A DNA stretch of 64,000 bases from Myxococcales bacterium (GTDB lineage Bacteria > Myxococcota_A > Polyangia > Polyangiales > Polyangiaceae): the NCBI GenBank assembly GCA_025359105.1, contig JANYHK010000016.1, positions 1-64,000 on the forward strand. The letters are read 5' to 3'. A model generated the notes under the pieces. That model worked only from the letters and a program-made list of their open reading frames with translations, did no database searches and was not told the DNA's origin. A program made the translations under genes and the position numbers. Below are positions 20,219-28,595 of the stretch, one piece after another. Each line of letters begins with the position of its first letter. Position 1 is the stretch's first letter.

Positions 20219-23200
20219 TCAGGTCCCCCTCAGCGCGTCGACGTAGTCCTTCGCTTCCTTGAGGCCCACGCCGGTGCGCTCGCGGTACAGCTTGATCGCC
20301 TCGATGAGCTGACCCTGCCGCACGAGGGCGGTCACGTCGTCCCACTCGTCCTCGAAGACGGCGGTGAGGAGGAGATCGCGATCGAGATCGTCGCGCGTTT
20401 CGAAGAGCAGCAGGTGCGCGAGGGCGATCTCGTCGTAGCGCTTCCAGTAGTCGGCGAGCGGGATCTTGAGGACGGCGCGCTTGGCGAACACCTGCACCAC
20501 GCCCTCGTTCGCGTGCACCTCGCGCGTGGGCTGCAGGCGCCGCGCGTGATCGGCGGCGCCCGGCAGCGGCGGCGCGAGGGTGGGGGAGAGCCAGTCCTTG
20601 TCCCGCAGCGTCGGCCGGAAGGCGATGCGCGTGGCGAGCATGTGGCAGGGACGCACGTCGGGGTGGACGTCGTGGAAGCGGTGCAATCCGCCCTCGAGGC
20701 CGAGGAGGATGCCGACGTTCGGCCCGCGCGCGCGGAGCAGCACGTTCTTGAACGTGCGGCCGCGATCGCCGAGCAGCTCCTGGAATTCGCGCGCCGTGTG
20801 CGGCGGCCCCCACCGCCGGGCCTCGGGCCACGGCGGACGGCCCGCGCGCTCCTCCTTTCCGTTGGCGTCGACGTGGAGCTCGAGCTCCCAGCCGCGGGCC
20901 TCGCACGCGCCCAGAAGCGGCGCGAGCCAGGCGTCGAAGGCGCGCCCGTCGTCGAGCTCCTGCAGCATGAGCGTGAGGCCGAAGCGCTTGGGGTCGCGGC
21001 ACACGAGCGCCCGGAGGAGCGCCGCGCGGAAGCGGGCGTCGATCCCCTTGGCCTCCTCGAGGAGCGCGTCGAACCGCTCGCCGGCGAAGAACGCGGCGAA
21101 GCCGAGCTCCTCGGCGCTCTGCAGATCCTTGAACGCGTCGTCGAGCGCGGACCACACCTCGTGCAGGCGATGATGCTCCGCCGACAGGCGTCCGATCTCC
21201 GCGGACGCGCCGCGCGCGAGCTCCGTGCCCTTCTTCTTCTTCTTCGTGCCGTCGCCGTAGCTGAGCTGCGCGACGACGAAGTCGAGCTGCGATTTGATCT
21301 CCACGACGCGGTCCAGGCGCATGAACCGCTGCAGCTCGCGGCGCAGCTCCGACAGGGCCCACGCGCTGGTCATCGGCGGCGTCGCCCCGCGCGGTCGGCC
21401 GAGGAGCGAGAAGACGAGGCCGCCCGCCTCGCTCCGGGCCAGCCGATTCTCCTGCCCGGCCCACTCCGCCTCGGAGGCGGTGCGCACGTCGAGGATGTCG
21501 CGGGCCCCGGTGTGCACCGGTCCGGCCAGCAGCTGCGCGATGGGCGTCGCCAGGTGATCTTCTACGTGGCGGCGGAGCGCGCGGGCGCCGTACGCGTCGC
21601 TGTAGCCGTCCTCTGCGAGCCGGTCGAGCGCCGCGTCCGACACCACGAGATCGATCGTCGCCTTCGAGAGGCCACGCCGCGTTCGCACGCGCTCGACCGA
21701 GAGGCGCGTGACGCTGCGGATTTCCTCGCGCGAGAGGTGCCGGAAGGCGACGATGCGATCGATCCGGTTGACCATCTCCGGTCGGAAGGTCTTCTCGACC
21801 TCCTTCGTGTAGTAGGCGTCGTCGGTCGCGCCCGCGCGCTCGCCCTCGAAGCCCACCGCGCCGCGGCGGTGAGCGGCGCCGAGGTTGCTCGTCATGATGA
21901 GGATCGTGTTGTGAAAGTACGCGGTCTTGCCGCGCCCGTCGGTCAGTCGCCCCTCACCGCACACCTGAAGGAGCAGATCGAACACGGCGGGGTGCGCCTT
22001 CTCGATCTCGTCGAGGAGCACGACGGAGAACGGCTGCTCGCGGACCTTGCGGGTGAGCAGGCCGTCGCCGCGCTCGGTGCCGCGGATGAGGCGCTCGGCC
22101 GCCCACGGATCGGTGTACTCGCTCATGTCGAAGCGCACGAGGCGATCGGCGTGCCCGAAGAGGAGCTCCGCCGTCGCGCGCGCGAGCTCCGTCTTGCCGA
22201 CGCCGGTGGGACCGACGAAGAGGAACGTCGCGAGCGGCTTTCCCGTCGGCTGGAGCCCCGCCTTGACGACGCTGATCGTTCCCTGGACGCGCGCCTTGGC
22301 CTCCTCCTGGCCGACGAGGCGGCGGTCGAAGTGCGCGAGGACGGTCTCGGAGCGGAGCGCGGCGTCGTCGCGGAGGAGGAACGTCGGCACGCCGGTGCGC
22401 ACGCTGAACCACTCGAAGACGTCGGCGGCTTGCAAGAGCGGCGGCTTTTCGTCCTCGCGGCGGCTGCGGCCGACCTCGTGGCTCGCGCGCAGATCGTCGT
22501 AGAGGCGCGCGGCCTTTCCCGGGAACGCCTCGTAGGGGAGGTACCGCTCGGCCAGATCGCAGATCGCGACGAGCGCCGCGTCGGAGGCCTGCACCCTGTG
22601 GGGCGCGTGCTTGCCGTCGTGCACGGCGCGCGCGCGCACCGCCACCAGCGCCTGCACGCGGGTCATGGGCTCCAGGCGGATGCGGCTCGTGCACGAGAAG
22701 AAGCCGACGTGACGGCTCTCGACCTGCTCGGCGCGGTCCTTGGCGAGCTCACCGACGAGCCGCACCTTGCCCTCCTCGAGGAACGGCTTCATCGCGCCCG
22801 CGAGATCGATCCCGTGCGCGCGCTCGCTGAAGAGATCGGCGAGATCGTCGAAGTAGAGGACGGCGTCGAGCGTGTGGGTGGCCTCCATCACGCGGCGCAC
22901 GCGCTCCTGCCACTGGCCGAGGCCGCTCATCCCGGCGATCAGCTGGGCCCCGCTGGTCGCGTAGACGAGGCGCGCGCGCCCGGCGTCGGCCTCCGCCGCG
23001 AGCCACGCGCGCAGGAGCGCCGTCTTGCCGACCTTCGGCTCGCCGACGATCACGACGCTCTGCCGCTCCTCGCCGCCCAGGATCGACGCGAGGAGCTGCT
23101 TGTCGGCGTCGCGCCCGAGCACGGGCCGTCGCTCGTCGTCCGCGTCCAGCAAGGTCGCGACCGACTCGAGCACCAGCGCGGCGTGCTTGCGCTTCTCGCG

Positions 23201-23773
23201 CTGGGCGAGGGCTTTTCTGTGTGTTGCGGCGCGTCCCGCCGGTCCGGCCTCTCCGCGCTCGAGCTTCACGTCGAGAGGCTCCAGGCGCTCGGTCACGCCG
23301 GGCAGGAGGCCGAGGTAGAAGAGCGCGCCGGCCTCCTCGGCGGCCACGAGGCGCAGGACCTCGCTCGTCACGGCGGTGCCGATGTCCTCGCCCGCAGGGA
23401 CGAAGAACGTGTAGTCGAGCGGGACGATCATCACCCAGCTGTCGTTCTTCGCGCGCGCCGTCGAGGGGATGACGACGCACGGGATCTCGATCTCCCGGGT
23501 GATCGCGACGGCGTGCGGCAGCTCTTCGCGCGGCACGAGCACGCGCGTCACGTGCAAGCGCGTGTCCGCCGGCAACGCGAAGCGCGCCACCACCTCGGGG
23601 GCCGCGGCGCCCAGGTGCTCGGCGAGGAACATCTGCTGCTCGAGGAGCGCGTCGTCCTCGTCGCCGAAGCTCGCGCGCTCGGGGGCACACACCGGCACCG
23701 CGAGCACCTCCCCGCTGGCGAGCTCGCGGACGAGGATGCGCGTACGAATGCTGACGCTGCTGACGGTGCGCAT
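20219..23773 (-). CDS. Clp/Hsp100-like double AAA+ protein C with PCRF-like and L7/L12-like C-terminal parts, 1184 aa
   Basis: The ATG at 23773 is 17 bp after the GpsA-like stop; upstream residues in the same frame mirror that gene. Residues 1-160 are the shared N-domain (IPCVVIP, WVMIVPLDYTFFVPAG). D1: GEPKVGKT (244-251), Walker B VLYFDDLAD lacking Glu, pore segment GMSGLGQW with Gly for the aromatic. D2: GPTGVGKT (521-528), LLDEIEKAH, VGFEG (640-644), FRPEMVNRID, GARALRR; no GYVGY. Residues 800-930 look coiled. Residues about 932-1055 resemble a PCRF domain: FDAWLAPLLGACEARGWELE, then FKNVLLRARGPNVGILLGLE, GGLHRF and a TRIAF strand. Residues 1144-1184 (LIEAIKLYRERTGVGLKEAK) look like the ribosomal L7/L12 C-terminal domain. 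No GGQ is present. Confidence 0.92.
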   Translation of the reverse strand: MRTVSSVSIRTRILVRELASGEVLAVPVCAPERASFGDEDDALLEQQMFLAEHLGAAAPEVVARFALPADTRLHVTRVLVPREELPHAVAITREIEIPCVVIPSTARAKNDSWVMIVPLDYTFFVPAGEDIGTAVTSEVLRLVAAEEAGALFYLGLLPGVTERLEPLDVKLERGEAGPAGRAATHRKALAQREKRKHAALVLESVATLLDADDERRPVLGRDADKQLLASILGGEERQSVVIVGEPKVGKTALLRAWLAAEADAGRARLVYATSGAQLIAGMSGLGQWQERVRRVMEATHTLDAVLYFDDLADLFSERAHGIDLAGAMKPFLEEGKVRLVGELAKDRAEQVESRHVGFFSCTSRIRLEPMTRVQALVAVRARAVHDGKHAPHRVQASDAALVAICDLAERYLPYEAFPGKAARLYDDLRASHEVGRSRREDEKPPLLQAADVFEWFSVRTGVPTFLLRDDAALRSETVLAHFDRRLVGQEEAKARVQGTISVVKAGLQPTGKPLATFLFVGPTGVGKTELARATAELLFGHADRLVRFDMSEYTDPWAAERLIRGTERGDGLLTRKVREQPFSVVLLDEIEKAHPAVFDLLLQVCGEGRLTDGRGKTAYFHNTILIMTSNLGAAHRRGAVGFEGERAGATDDAYYTKEVEKTFRPEMVNRIDRIVAFRHLSREEIRSVTRLSVERVRTRRGLSKATIDLVVSDAALDRLAEDGYSDAYGARALRRHVEDHLATPIAQLLAGPVHTGARDILDVRTASEAEWAGQENRLARSEAGGLVFSLLGRPRGATPPMTSAWALSELRRELQRFMRLDRVVEIKSQLDFVVAQLSYGDGTKKKKKGTELARGASAEIGRLSAEHHRLHEVWSALDDAFKDLQSAEELGFAAFFAGERFDALLEEAKGIDARFRAALLRALVCRDPKRFGLTLMLQELDDGRAFDAWLAPLLGACEARGWELELHVDANGKEERAGRPPWPEARRWGPPHTAREFQELLGDRGRTFKNVLLRARGPNVGILLGLEGGLHRFHDVHPDVRPCHMLATRIAFRPTLRDKDWLSPTLAPPLPGAADHARRLQPTREVHANEGVVQVFAKRAVLKIPLADYWKRYDEIALAHLLLFETRDDLDRDLLLTAVFEDEWDDVTALVRQGQLIEAIKLYRERTGVGLKEAKDYVDALRGT

Positions 23774-23790
23774 GCGTGGTTCGCCGGCGA

Positions 23791-24738
23791 TCAGCCGCGA
23801 TCTTCGATGGGCGCCGTCATCAGCGCCTGGACGATCTCTTCGGTCGGTCGCGAGGCGAGCACACCGTCGCGGAGCGAGTGGAAGATCGGGCAGGGGACCT
23901 TGTGCGACTCCGCGAAGGCGATGATGCGCGGGATGAGATCGACGGCCTCGATGCGCGTCTTGGTGGCGCGCATCGCCTCCACCAGCGGCTTGCCCTTCGC
24001 GAGCGCGTGGCCGAGGGCGACCTCGGGCCGCTCCGACTGGCCGGCGCACGCCAGGAGATCGCCGTTGCCGGCGAGCCCGAGCAGCGTTCGCTCCTCGCCC
24101 CCCGCGGCGGCCGCGATCTTGGCGGCCTCGGTGACCGAGCGCGACACGAAGGCGGCGACGATGCCGGGCGAGAGGCCGAGCGCCTGCACGTACCCGATCC
24201 CGATCGCCATGCACCCGACCAGCGCGCTCGCCCACTCGAGGCCGACCAGATCGTCCGTCGTGTAGAGACGCAGGGAAGAACACCCCAGCGCCTCGCGCAG
24301 GGCGAGGCTGACCTCGGGGAAGTGCGAGCCGCACACCATGACGGAGGGACGCCCCGCGAGCAGATCCTCGGCCAGCGCCGGGCCGCCGATGGCGCCCACC
24401 CGACGGGCCGGCGTCTCTTCCCGGACGATCTCGCTGATGCGCGTGAGCTTCTCCCCGGCCAGGCCGCGGATGCCGTGCACCACGAAGTGCCGCCCGTCGA
24501 CGTGATCGCCCAGCTCGCGCAGGACGACGCGCGCCATCTCCGACGGCACCGCCAGGAAGATGATGCGCGCCTCCTTGCCGATCTCCCGGAAATCCTTGGC
24601 CTGCGTGACGCCCTTGGGCAAGCTGCCGTTCAGCGCGCGCCGCGAATGAAGCAGCGTGGTCCCGGTGCGCGCGGCCGCCGCAGCGAGCGCGAGCCCCCAA
24701 GAACCGCCTCCGATGATCGCCACGGGCATCCGCGCCAT
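23791..24738 (-). CDS. GpsA-like dehydrogenase-fold protein lacking the catalytic lysines, 315 aa
   Basis: The overall match to NAD(P)-dependent glycerol-3-phosphate dehydrogenase is clear: Rossmann motif IIGGGSWGLALA, LAVPSEMARVVLREL, GAIGGPALAEDLLAG, and GLAGNGDLLACA near the C-terminal third. Aligned by eye with E. coli GpsA, the catalytic Lys in GGAVKNVIAIGAG becomes Val in ASALVGCMAIGIG, the Lys of ATKG becomes Arg in GIRG, and the SRNRRFG phosphate-binding motif becomes SERPEVALG. It may therefore be a pseudoenzyme, an NAD(P)(H)-binding regulator or an enzyme with another substrate. It is the first gene of the operon leading into the three AAA+ genes. A -10-like TATAAA sits 6 bp before the ATG. 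Confidence 0.85.
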   Translation of the reverse strand: MARMPVAIIGGGSWGLALAAAAARTGTTLLHSRRALNGSLPKGVTQAKDFREIGKEARIIFLAVPSEMARVVLRELGDHVDGRHFVVHGIRGLAGEKLTRISEIVREETPARRVGAIGGPALAEDLLAGRPSVMVCGSHFPEVSLALREALGCSSLRLYTTDDLVGLEWASALVGCMAIGIGYVQALGLSPGIVAAFVSRSVTEAAKIAAAAGGEERTLLGLAGNGDLLACAGQSERPEVALGHALAKGKPLVEAMRATKTRIEAVDLIPRIIAFAESHKVPCPIFHSLRDGVLASRPTEEIVQALMTAPIEDRG

Positions 24739-24760
24739 GGCGCGTTTATATCAGTGACGC
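24739..24760 (-). promoter_or_regulatory. Putative promoter giving a near-leaderless mRNA for the AAA+ operon
   Basis: On the minus strand TGATATAAAC places a TATAAA hexamer at 24750-24745, with only CGCGCC between it and the ATG at 24738. With usual -10 to start spacing, transcription would begin at or next to the start codon. No Shine-Dalgarno is visible before the ATG, which fits leaderless initiation. No convincing -35 hexamer is seen 17 bp upstream. It is the most AT-rich spot in the 90 bp between the divergent GpsA-like and MscS genes. Confidence 0.4.
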
Positions 24761-24831
24761 CGCATCGAGCGCGAGGGGGCGGTTTCGCCGGGAATTTGAG
24801 CCTTGGCGGCCATGGGTGCGACGATCGCGTG

Positions 24832-25692
24832 GTGAAAGGCGTCGTCTGGGAGATCCTCCAGTACAAGCTCTTCGAGCTGGGAGGCCGCGCGGTCACCCCC
24901 GCGACGCTCTTCGCCGTCGCCTTCATCCTCACCGCGGCCTTCGCGATGTCGCGCCTCGTCCGCTTCGTCTTGCATCGCGCGCTCGTTCGCCGAGGCGTGG
25001 CGGAAGGTCGTCGCCTCCGCTCGATCGAGCGCCTCGTCGGCTATGCGCTGATGGTCGTCGCCTCGATCGTCGCGCTCGAGACCGCCGGCATCGATCTGCG
25101 CGCCGTCATCGCCGCGACCGCGGTCTTCGCGGTCGGCATCGGCCTCGCGGTGCAGGGCATCGCCGTCAACTTCGTGTCCGGCCTCATCTTGCTCGTCGAG
25201 CAATCGATCAAGATCGACGACATCATCGAGATCGACGGGCAGTACTGCCGCGTCATGAACCTCGGCATCCGCGCCACGCGCGTCCGCACGCTGTTCGAGG
25301 AGGACATCCTCGTCCCCAACAGCATGCTCGTGCAGCAGCCGATCAAGAACCTCACGCTCCACGACTCGCTCATCCGCGTCGCCGTGATGGTCGGCGTCGC
25401 GTACGCGTCGGACATCGATCTCGTTCGCGCGACGCTCGAGGAGGTCGCCGCGCGGCACGAGGGAGGGGATCCCGCGTACCCGCCCCTCGTCCTCTTGCAC
25501 GAGTTCGGCGACTCGGCGCTCGTCTACGAGGTCTCGATCTGGATGCACGATCCGTGGGGCCACCGTCGCCACCGCTCGGCGCTGCGCGAGGAGATCTTCC
25601 GCGCCTTCAACGCGAAGGGCATCGTCATTGCCTTCCCGCAGATGGACGTTCACCTCTCGCGCGACCTCCCACTGGGCGCGCGCGCGGCGTGA
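24832..25692 (+). CDS. MscS-family mechanosensitive channel, 286 aa
   Basis: The start is one of two adjacent GTG codons (24829 or 24832); there is no in-frame ATG nearby. Membrane helices are seen at about residues 18-38 and 62-82, and the pore-lining TM3 is clear (AVIAATAVFAVGIGLAVQGI), followed by the hallmark MscS beta-domain entry FVSGLILLVEQSIKIDDIIEIDG, here with a GQYCRVMNLGIRATRVRT loop and LVPNSMLVQQPIKNLT. The C-terminal alpha/beta domain ends with GIVIAFPQMDVHL, also typical. It should release solutes from the cytoplasm on membrane tension or hypo-osmotic shock. It is divergent from the GpsA-like gene and is followed by a small ORF pair. Confidence 0.92.
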   Translation: MKGVVWEILQYKLFELGGRAVTPATLFAVAFILTAAFAMSRLVRFVLHRALVRRGVAEGRRLRSIERLVGYALMVVASIVALETAGIDLRAVIAATAVFAVGIGLAVQGIAVNFVSGLILLVEQSIKIDDIIEIDGQYCRVMNLGIRATRVRTLFEEDILVPNSMLVQQPIKNLTLHDSLIRVAVMVGVAYASDIDLVRATLEEVAARHEGGDPAYPPLVLLHEFGDSALVYEVSIWMHDPWGHRRHRSALREEIFRAFNAKGIVIAFPQMDVHLSRDLPLGARAA

Positions 25693-25737
25693 GCCTTCGG
25701 GCGCGCCGGATCTTCGTCGAGGTGCTACGCTGCCTCC

Positions 25738-25989
25738 GTGCAGAAGACGGCGCGCTGGACCACGCCCGAGGCCGCGATCGCGGAGGAGGTCGCCTACTGG
25801 CAGCGCCGGACCCCGTCCGAGCGCGTGGCCGCCGTGGAGGTCCTGCGCCAGCGCACTCTGGGGGTTTATGGAAAGGTTCCCGCCCGACTGGAACGAGTTC
25901 ATCGGTTTGTTGAACGTCAACCGCGTGCGGTTCCTGATCGTCGGCGCCCACGCTCTGGCCGCCAACGGGCGACCGCGGGCGACCGCTGA
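25738..25989 (+). CDS. Small ORF upstream of nucleotidyltransferase-fold gene, 83 aa
   Basis: A GTG start gives MQKTARWTTPEAAIAEEVAYW, with a helical PSERVAAVEVLRQRT segment and a basic C-terminal half (RLERVHRFVERQPR). Small proteins of this kind, with a xxPxERVxxxExLRxxxx helix, are often found directly before DUF6036-like nucleotidyltransferase-fold genes. The last 122 bases overlap the next gene in another frame, so either the two genes truly overlap or the C-terminal part is an accident. No Shine-Dalgarno is visible. The helical first 40 residues are the most credible part. Function is unknown; an antitoxin-like or partner role is only inference. Confidence 0.5.
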   Translation: MQKTARWTTPEAAIAEEVAYWQRRTPSERVAAVEVLRQRTLGVYGKVPARLERVHRFVERQPRAVPDRRRPRSGRQRATAGDR

Positions 25990-26353
25990 CCTCGACGTCT
26001 TCGTCGACCGGTCGGCGCCCAACGTGGCGCGCCTCGCGAAAGCGCTGAAGGACTTCGGGTTCGTCGACCTCGCGCAGGAGGCCCAGCGTTTCCTCGAGCC
26101 GCGACGGATGGCGGCCCTCGGCACGCCGCCCTTGCGAATCGACATCATGAACCACATCGATGGGGTCTCGTTCGCACGCGCATGGCGAGGTCGCATCAAA
26201 GCCGCGCTCGGGGACCATCGCGCCGGTTTCCTGGGGGTCTCGGAGCTGCGCGCGAACAAGAAGGCGGCCGGTCGACCGAAGGACCTCGCCGACGTGGCGC
26301 TGCTCGACGAAATGCGGCCACGCCGTCGAACCGCGGTCAGGAAGAAGCGGTAG
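25868..26353 (+). CDS. Nucleotidyltransferase-fold protein (DUF6036/AbiEii-like), 161 aa
   Basis: ATG at 25868 with GGGGG just upstream. The motif VGAHALAANGRPRATADLDV matches the G(G/S)x13DxD signature of the polymerase beta-like nucleotidyltransferase superfamily, with both metal-binding Asp residues (DLD, about residues 41-43). LRIDIMNHIDGV in the middle supplies a possible third acidic position. The C-terminus has the RPKDLADVALLDEM segment typical of this family. Such proteins occur in two-gene modules with a small upstream ORF, as here, and some relatives act as toxins or antitoxins in abortive-infection systems. Biochemical activity cannot be told from sequence. It ends 22 bp from the convergent VWA lipoprotein stop. 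Confidence 0.8.
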   Translation: MERFPPDWNEFIGLLNVNRVRFLIVGAHALAANGRPRATADLDVFVDRSAPNVARLAKALKDFGFVDLAQEAQRFLEPRRMAALGTPPLRIDIMNHIDGVSFARAWRGRIKAALGDHRAGFLGVSELRANKKAAGRPKDLADVALLDEMRPRRRTAVRKKR

Positions 26354-26375
26354 GACGGCGCAAGTCGCGAGGGGC

Positions 26376-28466
26376 TCAGTCCGTCTGCTCGATGCACTGC
26401 AGGTACACCGTGTGCCCCGACGCGGGCTGGCCCTTGTGCGTGAAGACGATCGCCTCCTGGCACTTTTGCCGCGTGGCACGCAGTGCTTCGTCGCCGCGCG
26501 CGTAGCACCAGCCGCCGCGCGGATCGTCGACGCAGCGCGCGCCTGCGGGGAGGAGGAGCTGCGTCTTCTGGCAGATCGCGACCTTCGACAGATCGTCGTG
26601 CGCGGCCGCGTGCTCGCGCCGGAAGGCGGCGAGGACCGCGGGATCGGCGCGCGTAAGCCCTTGGTCGGGGCGCTCGCACGCGTCGTCCGAGATCGCGTCG
26701 CCGAGCATCGCTTCGAGGACGAGGCAGGGCACCGCGCCGGCGGCGTCGGCCTTGGGTGGGCGCGGGAGGCATTGCCCGGCGAGAATGGCGCCGAGGCGCC
26801 GCGCGATCGAGCGCATCGCGGGCCTGTAGCCGAAGCGCGCGTTGCCGGGCGACGCGTCTTGAGTGTCGTCGGGGCATATCGACGCCACGACGCCGTTCTG
26901 CCCGAGCGAGCGCGCGAGGAGCAGGTGACGCACGCCGGGGTACGCCTTGGCCCGCACCTGGACGCTCCCGTTGCCCGCATCGCACAGCGGTCCGCCGCTC
27001 TTGCAGTCGCAGGCGACGTCGTTCGCCTCGCACGTCCGCGCCTTGGCCAGCGGGAAGGTGCATGCATACTGCAAGTCGGTGCCGCCGGTGTCGCGATCGG
27101 ACGCCACGGCGGGGCGCTTCGCCGTCGACTCGAGCATGCGCGGATCGGCGCCGGCGAAGTCGTAGCGGAGGGGATCCTTGCCGAGCATGCGCGTCCAGTC
27201 CGCGGCCGACGGGACGCCGCTCGGCGGGATGAGATCGCCGGGCACACCGGTGATCGCGGCGTAGAACACGAGCCCCGGTGCGCGGGCGCCGCGCGGCAGC
27301 TTGCAGAGCTCGTCGTGCGCGCCCGCGGGGAGCGCCGCGGCAAAGAGCGGGTTGGTGCACGTTGCCCCGTCGCGACTCGGGACCTCGGTCGTCGGCGCGG
27401 ACGAGGCCGGATCGACGCCGAGGCCGCGCGTGTATCGCCCCACCGGGTACATCGGATCGAGGCCGAAGCGCTGCTTCATGTGAAAGAAGCGGACGTTCGG
27501 CACGTCGTCGTCCACGGTGGCCTTCGCGCACTCCGGGCGCCCCGCGTTGACCTTGAACCCGCACGAGCTGCACGCCGGATCGTTCGGATCGCTCGCGCAC
27601 GCCGCCGTCGCGCGCGGAGCGGTGCCCCCGCGTGGGTCGAGCAGCTTGAAGCCCTCGCCGCCGAGCGCGCCGGGGTCCACCGTCGACTCGTTCTCGTCGG
27701 TGATCTGCACGATCGCGACGAGCGAGTCGGGACGAAGGAAGTCCTTTCGTTGCCGGAGCAGCTCCTCGTCGACGCCGACGAGGACCGCCTTGCCGCTCGA
27801 CGCGTTGATCGACGCGTAGGGATCGGGCTGCACGAGAAAGCGGTACCAGCTCTCCTGCTGCGCCTCGAAGCCGCACCCGTACTCGCCGATGCCCGTCACG
27901 CGGTCCTGAAAGCCCGCGATGAACGCGCCCGCGTCGCCCGCGGCCGGCGTCCATGCGAGGAACGCGGACCCGCCGCCGCCTGCTCCACCCGGCCCGCGCG
28001 AAACGAGGTGTCCGCGATCGTCGTTGTGCCACTCGGCCTTCGGGAAGCTCGCGTCGGTGTACGCCGCCGGACACGCATCGGAGCCGAGACCGCCGAGCGA
28101 CGAGCTCACGACCCCGACGTGCACGTCGGTCAACGGCGGAAATTCGAGCTCGCCGCGCGCGCACGCGCCGTTCGACGACGCGCCGAGCACCGTCTCCGGG
28201 TGGTCGGGATCGATGCACAGCGGCACGAGCAGCCGCGTGATCAAGTCCGGCACCGCGTCCTTGAGGAGCGCCTGCTTGTCGCCCATCGACGCCGAGTTGT
28301 CGATCGCGAACAGGAGATCGATCTTCGAGATCGTCGCCGACGTGATCGGGATCTGCACCACGTCCTTCGTGGACGGCTTGCTCGACGCCGCAGGTCGCGT
28401 CGTGCACCCGCCCGCGATCGCAGCCCACACGACTACGCCCACGCAGAAACGCATGCTGCGTCCCAT
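26376..28466 (-). CDS. VWA-domain lipoprotein, 696 aa
   Basis: ATG at 28466 (MGRSMRFCVGV) was chosen for the strong GAGGAGG just before it; an upstream in-frame ATG lacks this. A lipobox (AAIAGGCTT, Cys about residue 20) predicts lipid anchoring. The domain that follows begins with the MIDAS motif DNSASMG (about residues 53-59) of von Willebrand factor A domains, within IDLLFAIDNSASMGDKQALL. The rest contains many Cys pairs (CASDPNDPACSSCGFK, CTFPLAKARTCEANDVACDC), suggesting disulfide-stabilised extracytoplasmic structure. It is divergent from the diheme cytochrome lipoprotein, with 129 bp between. A metal-dependent adhesion or protein-binding role is plausible. Confidence 0.88.
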   Translation of the reverse strand: MGRSMRFCVGVVVWAAIAGGCTTRPAASSKPSTKDVVQIPITSATISKIDLLFAIDNSASMGDKQALLKDAVPDLITRLLVPLCIDPDHPETVLGASSNGACARGELEFPPLTDVHVGVVSSSLGGLGSDACPAAYTDASFPKAEWHNDDRGHLVSRGPGGAGGGGSAFLAWTPAAGDAGAFIAGFQDRVTGIGEYGCGFEAQQESWYRFLVQPDPYASINASSGKAVLVGVDEELLRQRKDFLRPDSLVAIVQITDENESTVDPGALGGEGFKLLDPRGGTAPRATAACASDPNDPACSSCGFKVNAGRPECAKATVDDDVPNVRFFHMKQRFGLDPMYPVGRYTRGLGVDPASSAPTTEVPSRDGATCTNPLFAAALPAGAHDELCKLPRGARAPGLVFYAAITGVPGDLIPPSGVPSAADWTRMLGKDPLRYDFAGADPRMLESTAKRPAVASDRDTGGTDLQYACTFPLAKARTCEANDVACDCKSGGPLCDAGNGSVQVRAKAYPGVRHLLLARSLGQNGVVASICPDDTQDASPGNARFGYRPAMRSIARRLGAILAGQCLPRPPKADAAGAVPCLVLEAMLGDAISDDACERPDQGLTRADPAVLAAFRREHAAAHDDLSKVAICQKTQLLLPAGARCVDDPRGGWCYARGDEALRATRQKCQEAIVFTHKGQPASGHTVYLQCIEQTD

Positions 28467-28595
28467 GGCCACCTCCTCGCCCCCTGCAAGCACCAATGGC
28501 CATCCCTTGCCGTCTCCGTCAGCGCGTCCTCGACTACGGAGGTGTCCTCACGCGCGCGTTTCACTTATCCTGCACGCTCGAACAAGGAGGACCTG

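Noticed and set aside
20414-24265. 1283-codon forward open frame opposite AAA+ protein C and the GpsA-like gene
   Set aside because: No recognisable domain and biased composition; the minus-strand genes show complete families.
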